A DNA stretch of 19,757 bases from an uncultured Porphyromonadaceae bacterium (GTDB lineage: Bacteria > Bacteroidota > Bacteroidia > Bacteroidales > Muribaculaceae). Of the stretch, positions 5,939-14,054 are shown in pieces. A program made the position numbers and the translations under genes. The notes beneath the pieces were generated by a model. The model was not told the DNA's origin and searched no databases. It saw only the letters and a program-made list of their open reading frames with translations. Position 1 is the stretch's first letter; every line of letters starts with the position of its first letter. The DNA lies in NCBI GenBank assembly GCA_902461565.1, contig CABPYL010000047.1, forward strand, positions 1-19,757. Direction: 5' to 3'.

Positions 5939-6813
5939 TCCTGTGCCGGATGCTTCCGGCAATAGTGGTAAATAAAGAATATAAGAGCCGCTGTCAGCAC
6001 CACGCTGGCGGCGGTTGTCATTGCGGGCCACAACTCTGGCATGTTGTCGGCGGCGGCCGGAACGTCGTCGTATTTAAGATGGTAGAACTCGGCAACGGTA
6101 TACATTGTGTTGTTGAGCGCATGGGCCGCTATGGGCACCCATATACTGCCGCTCCACAGCAGCAGATAACCGAAATAGGCACCCAGAAGCATTCGTGGCA
6201 CAAAGCCGAAAAACTGGAAGTGCATGGCGCTGAAAACAAATGCCACGGTCCATATCGCCACATGGCGGTTCACTCCGGCAGTAGTGAGCAGGCGCTGGAA
6301 GCAGCCGCGGAACAGCAGCTCTTCCGAAACCCCGGCGCCTATTCCCAAAACAAGGATATTCAGGATAAGTCCGGCAATGCTGGTGTCGCCGGTAATAGCC
6401 TCGATTGAATGTGCGGCCGACTCTTCCATCTGGCGGAACAGTGTTTCTACGGAAGCCATGCTTTCCGGTAAATGGATATTGTAGTTCCAGTATACAACGG
6501 CTTCCTGCGCTGGCACGGATATGAAGGCCAGGGCCACCACGGCGAGAAGCACGGCAACCGTCGGTTTTCGCGTCAGGCACAGCAACACAGCCGGACGGCG
6601 CGTTACAAGCATGGCGGTACCTACGGCGGGAACGATGAAGGCAAGCACGTCCTGCACAAGTGCGCATATGCGCAGGGCGCCGGCAACATTGCCGGTCATA
6701 AATCTGCCTATGAGGTAGGAAAGCACCATTGTCAGGATGTAGCATATCAGGAATATGCACAGCAGCAACAGCAGGCGTTGCGTAAGGGAGAGGACGAAAT
6801 CGCTTTTTTTCAT
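5935..6813 (-). CDS. CPBP-family intramembrane metalloprotease (CAAX protease-like)
   Basis: The 292-residue polytopic protein carries the Abi/CPBP signature: EELLFRG (Glu164, Glu165, Arg169), SAMHFQFFGF (His198), and HALNN (His231, Asn235), with the predicted active site buried in the membrane. Family members are related to Rce1-type prenyl proteases, and bacterial ones are implicated in bacteriocin immunity or membrane protein processing; the substrate here is unknown. I start at MKKSDF (ATG at 6811-6813), since a longer frame would run into trmN6 in another phase. The start overlaps the trmN6 stop by 4 bases (ATGA), so it is translationally coupled and the last gene of the seven-gene operon. 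Confidence 0.9.
   Translation of the reverse strand: MKKSDFVLSLTQRLLLLLCIFLICYILTMVLSYLIGRFMTGNVAGALRICALVQDVLAFIVPAVGTAMLVTRRPAVLLCLTRKPTVAVLLAVVALAFISVPAQEAVVYWNYNIHLPESMASVETLFRQMEESAAHSIEAITGDTSIAGLILNILVLGIGAGVSEELLFRGCFQRLLTTAGVNRHVAIWTVAFVFSAMHFQFFGFVPRMLLGAYFGYLLLWSGSIWVPIAAHALNNTMYTVAEFYHLKYDDVPAAADNMPELWPAMTTAASVVLTAALIFFIYHYCRKHPAQD
5944..5961. other. Perfect hairpin just after convergent stop codons
   Basis: TGCCGGA (5944-5950) and TCCGGCA (5955-5961) form a 7-bp stem with a 4-base loop TGCT. No T-run follows on either strand. It lies 5 bases past the esterase stop and inside the 3' end of the convergent CPBP gene, so it may slow polymerase or protect the esterase mRNA end rather than act as a classical terminator. 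Confidence 0.45.
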
Positions 6814-7517
6814 CGTTGCGATAGTTTTTGATAGTATGGTTCCACTATGGCGCGATATGCTTCGGAGTAGTTGCCGTCGGCATCGCGCAGATAAAGATTC
6901 TCTTGAATGAAGTCGCCGTCGTCGGTGCAGAAATCCCACAGCAGACGCGACGGTTCCTTGCCCGGCGCCGTCGACACCCGGCAAAGGCGCCGCAGTTTGC
7001 GGTGCATGAATTCGGCGGGATATAAGACTTTGTCGTAGGCATCAGCAGGGGTTACAATACCGAGGTGTCCGCCCGGAGCGAGCGGCACTTTCATCAGCGT
7101 GTCGAAAGTAAGTGTATCCTGATGCCTGGCGCCGCTTCGCGCGCCGTCGGCCGAACGTTCGCCGTTGGTGAAGTACGGCGGGTTGCAGATAATCAGGTCG
7201 TGCTCCGCCTCGGGAACGTATGTATTTATGTCGCAAAGCTGTGCGGCAAGACGTGAGGCGAATGGCGATGCGGCGAAGTTGTCGCGCGCGGCCAGATACG
7301 CGCCTTCATCAATTTCTACACCCGTAACAATGGCCTGCGGGCAAATCTGTGCCGCCAGCAGGGCGAGAACGCCGGAACCTGTGCCTACGTCAAGAATTGC
7401 CGAGGCGTCGCGATAGCACGGCAGGAACCATGCACCCAGCAGAACGCTGTCCGAGCAAATCTTCATGCCGCAGCCGTGGTCGTCCACGTGAAATTCTTTG
7501 AAATGGAACACTCCCAT
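6810..7517 (-). CDS. trmN6: tRNA1(Val) (adenine37-N6)-methyltransferase
   Basis: The 235-residue protein is a class I SAM-dependent methyltransferase with the SAM loop LDVGTGSGVLALL (Asp43 to Leu54), an acidic residue after strand 2 (VEID, 67-70) and the amino-methylating NPPY motif (residues 112-115). The N-terminal FKEFHVDDHGCGMKICSDSVLLGAW is typical of TrmN6/YfiC, with the K(I/V)xxDSVLLGAW block. The family makes N6-methyladenosine at position 37 of tRNA-Val. It starts 11 bases after the CapA-like gene and its stop overlaps the CPBP gene start. A related NPPY methyltransferase specificity is possible but less likely. Confidence 0.9.
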   Translation of the reverse strand: MGVFHFKEFHVDDHGCGMKICSDSVLLGAWFLPCYRDASAILDVGTGSGVLALLAAQICPQAIVTGVEIDEGAYLAARDNFAASPFASRLAAQLCDINTYVPEAEHDLIICNPPYFTNGERSADGARSGARHQDTLTFDTLMKVPLAPGGHLGIVTPADAYDKVLYPAEFMHRKLRRLCRVSTAPGKEPSRLLWDFCTDDGDFIQENLYLRDADGNYSEAYRAIVEPYYQKLSQR

Positions 7518-7528
7518 AGCGGTAGCCG

Positions 7529-8602
7529 TCAGAGGCCTTTTATTTCGGGTACATTGATGTTGTGGGCATCGAATATCTTGCGGGCGCGTCGGCTGAACTC
7601 CTGCGCGCGTGCTCGCCAGGCGGGCGCTTTCACGCTGTCGGCTTCCATAAGCCTGAAGTTATCGGCTGGGCTGGTCCCTGGAATGGTGAATACAAGGCGG
7701 TACGCTGCCTCTTTCACCTGCGCTTTGCGGTCTTCGCCACGGAACAGTTTCACGTGAGCCATCGCGCCGCCGCGGGTATCGGCCGTTTTCATGTTGGAGA
7801 AGAAGTTGCCGAGTGAATATACCAGCAGCACGTTCTTTTCCGGGTAGTATTTGTTTGGCCGGAATTCCATCGGCTGTATAACATGTGGGTGGGCGCCTAT
7901 AATCATGTCCACCCCGAGAGCCTCTAAAAAGTCTGCCAGATGTTTCTGCGACGCATTGGGCAGCAGTTTGTATTCATCGCCCCAGTGGACGCATACGGCA
8001 ACCAGTTCGGCGCCTGCATCGCGAACTTCGGCGATGTCGTTCTTCATTTTTGCGCGGTCTATATAGTCTACCACAACGCCGTCGCGCGGTGATATGCCGT
8101 TTGTTCCGTATGTATAGTTCAGGAATCCGATGCGGAAGCCTTTCACGTCCACAACCATAGGCAGAGCGGCAGCGCGTGCAGAATCGTTGCTGTATGTGCC
8201 CAGATGGTCGAGGTCGCGGGCGTCCAGTTCGGCGATGGTGGAGCGCAGGCCGCGCGGACCGCGGTCAAGAGTATGGTTGTTGGCGGTGAGGAACATGTCG
8301 AAGCCTGCATCGGCAAGAGCGTCGGCGAATGTCGGCGGCGCATTAAAGCACGGATACCCCGAATGCGGCGCGGCGCCTATGGGCGTCTCCAGATTGACAA
8401 CGGCATAGTCGGCGCAACCGACTATGCCGGATATGTCTGAAAAGCACGTGGAGTAGTCGTAGTTGCCTTTTCCGGAACTCGCGGCCTCAAGCTGAGCCTT
8501 ATGCTGCATGGCATCCCCCACAAAAACCAGCTCGGCCTCGTTGTAACCGAAGACAAGCGATATCAGTGATACGTATAGAGGCAGTATAAGGCTTGAAATC
8601 AT
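7529..8602 (-). CDS. CapA-family protein (PGA_cap metallophosphatase-like)
   Basis: The 357-residue protein has an N-terminal hydrophobic segment (residues 1-20) and then the CapA/PgsA domain (PF09587), a calcineurin-like fold. Metal-site motifs are visible in order: LVFVGDAMQH (Asp30), VVNLETPIG (Asn70, Glu72), LTANNHTLDRG (Asn109, His110), VCVHWGDE (His206), IIGAHPHV (His238, His240) and VYSLGNF. In Bacillus the family helps make poly-gamma-glutamate capsule, but no capB/capC partners are here, and many such proteins outside capsule loci have unknown roles. Its ATG overlaps the folD stop by 4 bases. The N-terminal segment implies periplasmic or membrane-bound location. Confidence 0.9.
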   Translation of the reverse strand: MISSLILPLYVSLISLVFGYNEAELVFVGDAMQHKAQLEAASSGKGNYDYSTCFSDISGIVGCADYAVVNLETPIGAAPHSGYPCFNAPPTFADALADAGFDMFLTANNHTLDRGPRGLRSTIAELDARDLDHLGTYSNDSARAAALPMVVDVKGFRIGFLNYTYGTNGISPRDGVVVDYIDRAKMKNDIAEVRDAGAELVAVCVHWGDEYKLLPNASQKHLADFLEALGVDMIIGAHPHVIQPMEFRPNKYYPEKNVLLVYSLGNFFSNMKTADTRGGAMAHVKLFRGEDRKAQVKEAAYRLVFTIPGTSPADNFRLMEADSVKAPAWRARAQEFSRRARKIFDAHNINVPEIKGL

Positions 8603-9492
8603 AGGGCGTTACGCCTTTTGAAAGCCTCAAGTGTATTCAGCATCAGCGAAACAATGGTCATGGGACCGACGCCGCCGGGTACGGGTGTGATTGCAGAGCA
8701 TTTGGGTGCCACGTTGGCATAGTCCACGTCGCCGCTCAGGCGGAAGCCCGACTTGCGGGTGGCGTCGGGAACACGTGTGGTGCCTACGTCGATAACTACG
8801 GCGCCGTCTGCAACCATGTTGGCAGTGATGAAGCCCGGTTGCCCCATAGCGGCCACAAGGATGTCGGCTTGGCGCGTCAGTTCCGGAAGATTCGGGGTAT
8901 GGCTGTGGCATACCGTAACTGTGGCGTCGCCCTGGGCGCCTTTCTGCATCAGCATGGCGGCAAGCGGTTTGCCCACGATGTTGCTGCGTCCTACGATTAC
9001 AACGCGTTTGCCGCGGGTCTCGATGCCGTAGCGGCGCAGAAGCTCTACTATGCCCGCAGGTGTGGCGCTATGGAAGCAGGGCAGACCCACCGACTGTTTT
9101 CCTACGTTGACGGGATGGAAACCGTCTACGTCTTTCTCGGGTACGATGGCTTCTATCACTGCCTGCTCGTCGATATGGCGAGGCAGCGGCAGCTGTACGA
9201 TAAAGCCGTCAACATCCGGGTCGTTGTTCAGTTTTTCCACTTCGGCGAGCAGGTCCTCGGCCTTCAGCGGGTTCTCGGGCGTGCTTTCCATACGGATAAG
9301 CGACGATTTGAAGCCGCATTCGGCGCATGCCTTTATTTTGTTCGCCACATATGTCTCACTGCCGCCGTCGTGGCCCACTAAAATGGCGGCGAGGTGAGGT
9401 GCGCGTAAACCTTTTGCTTTCAATGCCTCGGTTTCTGCGGCTATTTCGGCCTTTATGCTGGCGGCCGTTGCCTTACCGTCGATTATTGTCAT
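8599..9492 (-). CDS. folD: Methylenetetrahydrofolate dehydrogenase / methenyl-THF cyclohydrolase
   Basis: The 297-residue bifunctional enzyme interconverts 5,10-methylene-THF and 10-formyl-THF using NADP, feeding purine and formyl-methionine synthesis. Visible signatures are SETYVANKIKAC (Tyr48, catalytic Lys52), VDGFIVQLPLP, the Rossmann segment VVIVGRSNIVGKP and the C-terminal PGGVGPMT motif. Length is normal for the family. It starts 3 bases after the ffh stop and overlaps the CapA-like gene by 4 bases, so it lies mid-operon. Confidence 0.97.
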   Translation of the reverse strand: MTIIDGKATAASIKAEIAAETEALKAKGLRAPHLAAILVGHDGGSETYVANKIKACAECGFKSSLIRMESTPENPLKAEDLLAEVEKLNNDPDVDGFIVQLPLPRHIDEQAVIEAIVPEKDVDGFHPVNVGKQSVGLPCFHSATPAGIVELLRRYGIETRGKRVVIVGRSNIVGKPLAAMLMQKGAQGDATVTVCHSHTPNLPELTRQADILVAAMGQPGFITANMVADGAVVIDVGTTRVPDATRKSGFRLSGDVDYANVAPKCSAITPVPGGVGPMTIVSLMLNTLEAFKRRNAL

Positions 9493-9495
9493 ATT

Positions 9496-10836
9496 TTATT
9501 TGCGTCGCATCTGTTTCATCTGGCGCATCATCTGGGCTGGATTGTTGCCCATTGTGCTCACCTGATGCATCATTTTACGAATCTGGTCGAATTGTTTTAG
9601 CAGGCGGTTAACGTCCTGAATCTTGTTGCCGGAACCGTTGGCGATTCGCTGCACGCGGGTGCCGCGGATTACCTCGGGGTGCTGGCGCTCGTAGGGTGTC
9701 ATGGACATGATCATGGCCTCGATGCCCTTGAAGGCGTCGTTGTCGATGTCCACATCCTTTATGGCTTTGCCAACGCCGGGAATCATGGCGGCCAGGTCTT
9801 TCAGGTTACCCATTTTCTTCACCTGATTGATTTGTTTGAGAAAATCGTCGAAGGTGAACTGGTTTTTGCGTAGTTTGCGGGCAAGTTCCTCGGCTTCCTT
9901 TTCGTCGAACTGCTGCTGCGCACGTTCCACAAGAGAAACGATATCGCCCATGCCGAGAATACGGTCGGCCATGCGGGCCGGATAGAACACATCTATGCCG
10001 TCAAGCGATTCGCCGGTACCCACGAATTTGATGGGTTTGTCAACAACGCTGCGGATAGAGAGGGCTGCACCGCCGCGGGTGTCGCCGTCGAGTTTGGTGA
10101 GGACAACACCGCCGAAGTCGAGGCGGTCGTTGAAGGCCTTGGCGGTATTCACGGCATCCTGGCCTGTCATGGCGTCCACCACAAACAGAATCTCGCCCGG
10201 GTTTACAGCTTTTTTGATGGACTCGATTTCGTTCATCATCTGCTCGTCTATGGCGAGGCGGCCTGCGGTATCGACGATTATCAGGTCATGGTGGTTGGCT
10301 TTCGCATATTCGATGGCGCGCTTGGCTATGCCAACGGGGTCCTTGACGTCTGTCTCGCTGTACACAGGCACACCAATGGAGTCGCCCAATACTTTCAGCT
10401 GGTCTATGGCGGCGGGACGGTAAACGTCGCATGCCACGAGCAGGGGCCGCATGGCTTTCTCGCTTTTGAGCTTCTTGGCCAGTTTGCCGGAGAAGGTTGT
10501 CTTACCGGAGCCCTGCAGCCCCGACATAAGTATTATTGCGGGTTTGCCGTCCACTTTCAGAGGCACGGGCTGTCCGCCCATAAGTGTGGTTAACTCGTCA
10601 TGTACGATTTTCACCATCAGCTCGCCGGGCTTGATTGCGTTGATAACGTTCTGGCCGAGTGCTTTTTTCTTTACTTCGTCCGTGAACGTCTTTGCAACCT
10701 TATAGTTTACGTCGGCGTCGATAAGGGCACGGCGCACGTCTTTCAGCGTTTCGGCAACGTTGATTTCGGTAATGCGGCCTTGTCCTTTCAGAAGTTTGAA
10801 GCTGCGCTCCAGTCTTTCACTTAATTTTTCAAACAT
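9496..10836 (-). CDS. ffh: Signal recognition particle protein Ffh
   Basis: The 446-residue SRP54 GTPase binds signal peptides on the ribosome with 4.5S RNA and hands nascent membrane proteins to FtsY. The N domain spans about 1-95. The G domain shows GLQGSGKTTF (106-115, G1), DTAGR (189-193, G3) and TKLDGDTRGG (247-256, G4 and closing loop). The M domain starts near 325 and ends in a methionine-rich tail (QMMRQMKQMRRK), as expected for signal-peptide binding. It lies 28 bases after panD and 3 bases before folD. Confidence 0.98.
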   Translation of the reverse strand: MFEKLSERLERSFKLLKGQGRITEINVAETLKDVRRALIDADVNYKVAKTFTDEVKKKALGQNVINAIKPGELMVKIVHDELTTLMGGQPVPLKVDGKPAIILMSGLQGSGKTTFSGKLAKKLKSEKAMRPLLVACDVYRPAAIDQLKVLGDSIGVPVYSETDVKDPVGIAKRAIEYAKANHHDLIIVDTAGRLAIDEQMMNEIESIKKAVNPGEILFVVDAMTGQDAVNTAKAFNDRLDFGGVVLTKLDGDTRGGAALSIRSVVDKPIKFVGTGESLDGIDVFYPARMADRILGMGDIVSLVERAQQQFDEKEAEELARKLRKNQFTFDDFLKQINQVKKMGNLKDLAAMIPGVGKAIKDVDIDNDAFKGIEAMIMSMTPYERQHPEVIRGTRVQRIANGSGNKIQDVNRLLKQFDQIRKMMHQVSTMGNNPAQMMRQMKQMRRK

Positions 10837-10864
10837 GCGTGGGAGGGGGGATTACGGGGTATTA

Positions 10865-11218
10865 TTATTTAACGAGCTTGTTGGTGGCTGTGTCCGGGAA
10901 GATGACGGTGGGCTTGAATTCGCGGGCCTCGTCGGGTGTCATGGTTGCATAACACATGATTATCACGATATCGCCGGGCTGCACCAGACGTGCTGCGGCA
11001 CCGTTGAGACATATCACGCCCGAGCCTCGCGGGCCGGGGATTGTGTATGTGTCCAGACGGGCGCCGTTGTTGTTGTTTACTATATAGACGCGTTCGCCCG
11101 GCAGAATGCCTGCGGCGTCCAGTAGGTCTTCGTCAATGGTTATGGAGCCGATGTAGTCCAGACGCGCCTCGGTAACTGTAACGCGGTGGATTTTGGACTT
11201 CAGTACTTCGATAAACAT
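10865..11218 (-). CDS. panD: Aspartate 1-decarboxylase (pyruvoyl enzyme)
   Basis: The 117-residue proenzyme makes beta-alanine from aspartate for pantothenate. The self-cleavage site is visible as DYIGSITID, with cut between Gly24 and Ser25 to create the pyruvoyl group. Further family signatures are MFIEVLKSKIHRVTVTEA at the start, RVYIVNNNNGAR and YTIPGPRGSGVICLNGAAA. Length is typical. It follows panC by 12 bases, so the two genes supply both partners (beta-alanine and its ligation) of one pathway step. Confidence 0.97.
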   Translation of the reverse strand: MFIEVLKSKIHRVTVTEARLDYIGSITIDEDLLDAAGILPGERVYIVNNNNGARLDTYTIPGPRGSGVICLNGAAARLVQPGDIVIIMCYATMTPDEAREFKPTVIFPDTATNKLVK

Positions 11219-11230
11219 TTATGTTTCGGT

Positions 11231-12082
11231 TTATTGGTAGCGGATGTTGTCGATAAGGCGCACGCCGCCGCAGTAGACGGTTGCACAACCTACGGCGCCG
11301 GCAGCACCGGCTTCTTCCCAGCGGGATATGGGCTGCATTGTAAGGGCGTCTACAATCTGGTAGTATTCGGCTTCGAGGCCAGCCACATTGTTGATGGCGT
11401 CGGCTGTCATACGGGCCACTTCCACAGGACTGTAGCCTTGGTTCCTGAGATCGAGACTGTTCAGCAGAATCTGGCGGATGCGGGGTGCGATGGCTCGGGC
11501 TTCGGGCGACAGACGCACGTTGCGCGAGCTAAGGGCAAGGCCGTCTGCCTCGCGCACGATGGGGCAGTCCACAATCTCAAGGTCGAAGCCTTCCAGTTCC
11601 ACCATCCGGCGGATAACTGCGATCTGCTGGAAATCCTTTTCGCCGAAATAAGCGCGGGTGGGTTTCACTATGGCAAACAGCTTGCTCACTATCTGGGCTA
11701 CGCCGTTGAAATGTCCGGGGCGCATAGCACCTTCCATGACCGCGGCCACAGGGCCGAGATCGAACACGCGCGTGTCCGGTTCTGGATATACTTCTTCTGC
11801 GGTGGGCATGAATACATAGTCCACGCCGCAGCTCTCGAGCAGACGGGCGTCGGCTTCCTCCGTGCGGGGATAGGTGCGTAGGTCCTCGGGATTATTGAAT
11901 TGGGTGGGATTGACGAATACACTGACCACAACAACGTCGTTTTCGGCGCGTGCGCGGTCTACCAGCGATTTATGGCCGGCATGCAGTGCTCCCATTGTCG
12001 GAACTAGACCGACGCTGAGGCCTTTGCTGCGGACTTCGGCGAGTGCGTCGCCAAGTCCTTGTACAGTACGGATTATTTCCAT
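11231..12082 (-). CDS. panC: Pantoate-beta-alanine ligase (pantothenate synthetase)
   Basis: The 283-residue enzyme joins pantoate and beta-alanine with ATP to form pantothenate, the coenzyme A precursor. Signatures are VPTMGALHAGH (HIGH-type ATP site), VFVNPTQFNNPEDL (pantoate site), RPGHFNGVAQIVSKLF, YFGEKDFQQ and the KMSKS-like LALSSRN. It is the first gene of the seven-gene minus-strand operon, with a promoter in the divergent region at about 12.13 kb. panB is not in the window. Confidence 0.98.
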   Translation of the reverse strand: MEIIRTVQGLGDALAEVRSKGLSVGLVPTMGALHAGHKSLVDRARAENDVVVVSVFVNPTQFNNPEDLRTYPRTEEADARLLESCGVDYVFMPTAEEVYPEPDTRVFDLGPVAAVMEGAMRPGHFNGVAQIVSKLFAIVKPTRAYFGEKDFQQIAVIRRMVELEGFDLEIVDCPIVREADGLALSSRNVRLSPEARAIAPRIRQILLNSLDLRNQGYSPVEVARMTADAINNVAGLEAEYYQIVDALTMQPISRWEEAGAAGAVGCATVYCGGVRLIDNIRYQ

Positions 12083-12123
12083 TTCGGTTGATTTAGGAAA
12101 ACTATAGTCTCCTTAACAGGCTG

Positions 12124-12154
12124 CAAAATTACATATTTTTTCTGGAACAAACAA
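12124..12154 (-). promoter_or_regulatory. Promoter for the panC-panD-ffh-folD operon
   Basis: On the minus strand TTG (plus 12152-12154) lies 20 bases before TAATTTTG (plus 12124-12131), matching the Bacteroidetes consensus. A leader of about 35 bases precedes panC. Confidence 0.7.
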
Positions 12155-12242
12155 TTCCGTGGATTTTGCGTGTATTTACCCGCGACACTCGGACCGGTGT
12201 GTCAATATGAAAGAAAAATAGCACTTATTTGTGTATTGTTGG

Positions 12243-12272
12243 CAAAATAATGGTATTGTCTGTATTATTTTG
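12243..12272. repeat. 9-bp inverted repeat between divergent promoters
   Basis: CAAAATAAT (12243-12251) and ATTATTTTG (12264-12272) are perfect inverted copies separated by 12 bases, centred about 50 bases upstream of the -7 element of the 539-residue protein gene. It could be an operator, or a chance AT-rich palindrome. Confidence 0.35.
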
Positions 12273-12304
12273 TTGCAAAAAGTATGAAAAATAAAAATTA
12301 TGAA

Positions 12305-12312
12305 TAACTTTG
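12305..12312 (+). promoter_or_regulatory. -7 promoter element for the 539-residue protein gene
   Basis: TAACTTTG matches TAnnTTTG, 29 bases before the ATG at 12342. No clear -33 element is present at 19-20 bases upstream, which would fit an activator-dependent or weak promoter. Confidence 0.6.
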
Positions 12313-12341
12313 TCGGCAAAATTGTACAAACCCTAAAATAG

Positions 12342-13961
12342 ATGAATATGAATAAAATTTACTCCTTGTTTTTGCTGATGGCCGGCGGAGCAACCGCGTT
12401 GGCAGTCCCGGCACAGAAGATGTCGCTCGATATCAGCAAGCAAAAGACTGTCAATCTTGAAACTAACATCAATACTGTAAAAAAGACTCCGGTGACTCCA
12501 GCCGCTGTCGATGCCGCTGAATGGAACCTGCTTGGCACCGGTTCTTATACAGATGATATTCTTACCAATACCGGTCTTGATTCCGAAACCTGGGAGGTGC
12601 AGATCTATGAGAACGCAACCACTCCAGGCTACTATCTTGTAGAGAACCCTTACGGCAATGGTAAATGTCCTTATTTCGACGCTCCATTTGAATCGTGCGA
12701 TTTCCTTTTACACGCCGAGAATCCTGATGCCGTATGGATGGAATATGTTGAACTGAAGAACATTGACTTCGGCCTCACTGATGGTACTTACTGCCCAGGT
12801 TATACCGGCGACATGGCGGGTTACTATATCGGCGAAGGTTTCTTTGATGCGGAAACTGCAATTGCTATGGGTATGTGCGGCGGCAAAATGGTGGCAGGAA
12901 GCATAACTTTTGAGCCTCAGAGCTTGTTGCTTGATTTTCCTTTTTTTGGTGACGAAGGCCTTACTCTTGCTGCCAATTACAGTGGCCTGTTCCGCGTCGC
13001 TCTCCCCGGCGCCGCAGACTACAGTCTGAATGTATCGTGTCCCGAAAATTGTACCGAAAGCGATCTTTCGTTCAGCTATACAGCGGGTGCCGATGTAGCC
13101 CAGGTAAAATATGGTATATTCAAGGGCATGCTTAGCTTCGAGAGCACTGATGCCGAACTACTCGCAACTGTTAAGGCGCAAGGTAATGTTGCCACAGACG
13201 GTTCTGCTACTGTTACTCCTGAATCCGGTATCAATACAGTAGCTGTTGTTGCACTCTCGGCCGAAGGCGAGATTGTTGGCAGCGATGTGTTCTACTGCTA
13301 CGGCCAGCACGAAGAAGCTGAAGAATGGAATACGATTGGCAATGCCGAATACTCGGAAGATGTTCTTGCAAGTATCTATCCTGCTGATGTTGCCAACACA
13401 GTTTATTTTGTAGAAATGCAGGAGAGTAAGACAACTCCGGGACGCTACCGTCTGGTAGATCTCTATGGCCCATCATACACTTACTATCCCGATTTGCGGA
13501 ATGATGACAACATTATGGAACACTCCCATCACCATTATACCGTTGTGGACGCAACAAATCCTGAGATGGTATATATAGAGGCTTCTCCCCTTGGCGCTGA
13601 CTTCGGATTCGGTCCCGTCTCCTTGTTCTCGGAAGGCTGGCTATTCATGCAGTTGGGCGCCGACCTCACCGACCCTGCTGTGCTCGAGGGTTTCGGCACA
13701 CTCAAAGACGGCAAGATTACATTCCTTGGCGGTGCCCTGTTCCTGTACATGCCTGACTTCGGCATGCCCCGCGGCAATATCAATCACAAATTCTATATCA
13801 AGCTCCCTGCAACCGACGGTGTCGACAATGTTGCTGCTGCCGATACAGAAGCTCCTGTATATTATACTCTTTCAGGCATAAAATTATTGTCTGTCCCGAC
13901 AATCCCCGGCGTGTATGTAAAAGTTGCTGCCGGCAACGCCGAGAAGGTTTATGTGAAATAA
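12342..13961 (+). CDS. Unrecognised secreted protein: two homologous repeats, Ig-like linker, sorting domain
   Basis: The 539-residue protein has a signal peptide (about 1-22, LLMAGGATALAVPA). I do not recognise a named family. Repeat A (about 59-222) starts EWNLLGTGSYTDDIL and ends FRVALP; repeat B (about 328-489) starts EWNTIGNAEYSEDVL and ends FYIKLP. Both share the middle block TTPGYYLV / TTPGRYRLV and a DAVWMEYV / PEMVYIEA segment. Between them (about 225-320) is an Ig/FnIII-like beta domain. The tail VYYTLSGIKL...IPGVYVK is a Bacteroidetes sorting domain, so a surface or outer-membrane location is likely. I start at ATG 12342; a second ATG at 12348 is possible. Its function is unknown: no catalytic motif stands out. 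A SHHH cluster near 395-398 might bind metal. Confidence 0.88.
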   Translation: MNMNKIYSLFLLMAGGATALAVPAQKMSLDISKQKTVNLETNINTVKKTPVTPAAVDAAEWNLLGTGSYTDDILTNTGLDSETWEVQIYENATTPGYYLVENPYGNGKCPYFDAPFESCDFLLHAENPDAVWMEYVELKNIDFGLTDGTYCPGYTGDMAGYYIGEGFFDAETAIAMGMCGGKMVAGSITFEPQSLLLDFPFFGDEGLTLAANYSGLFRVALPGAADYSLNVSCPENCTESDLSFSYTAGADVAQVKYGIFKGMLSFESTDAELLATVKAQGNVATDGSATVTPESGINTVAVVALSAEGEIVGSDVFYCYGQHEEAEEWNTIGNAEYSEDVLASIYPADVANTVYFVEMQESKTTPGRYRLVDLYGPSYTYYPDLRNDDNIMEHSHHHYTVVDATNPEMVYIEASPLGADFGFGPVSLFSEGWLFMQLGADLTDPAVLEGFGTLKDGKITFLGGALFLYMPDFGMPRGNINHKFYIKLPATDGVDNVAAADTEAPVYYTLSGIKLLSVPTIPGVYVKVAAGNAEKVYVK

Positions 13962-14015
13962 AACCACGTAATCGGTTGAAACAAATTAATAGTTGGACAA
14001 ACCGGAGTATACAAT

Positions 14016-14046
14016 TTTGGCAGATTACAAATTTTTTGTAATTTTG
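14016..14046 (+). promoter_or_regulatory. Promoter for the cobalamin-riboswitch transcript
   Basis: TTTG (14016-14019) is followed after 19 bases by TAATTTTG (14039-14046), a full consensus match. The predicted start lies near 14052, just before the P1 strand of the aptamer at 14055. A perfect 8-bp inverted repeat (ATTACAAA 14024-14031, TTTGTAAT 14035-14042) sits between and over the two elements. Confidence 0.8.
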
Positions 14047-14054
14047 CCACGCAA

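Noticed and set aside
8839..9381. A 180-codon plus-strand frame opposite folD
   Set aside because: Antisense shadow of a highly conserved enzyme; no recognisable domain.
11186..11881. A 231-codon plus-strand frame opposite panD and panC
   Set aside because: It is antisense to two clear pantothenate genes, has no promoter or family signature, and its composition mirrors the complementary coding.
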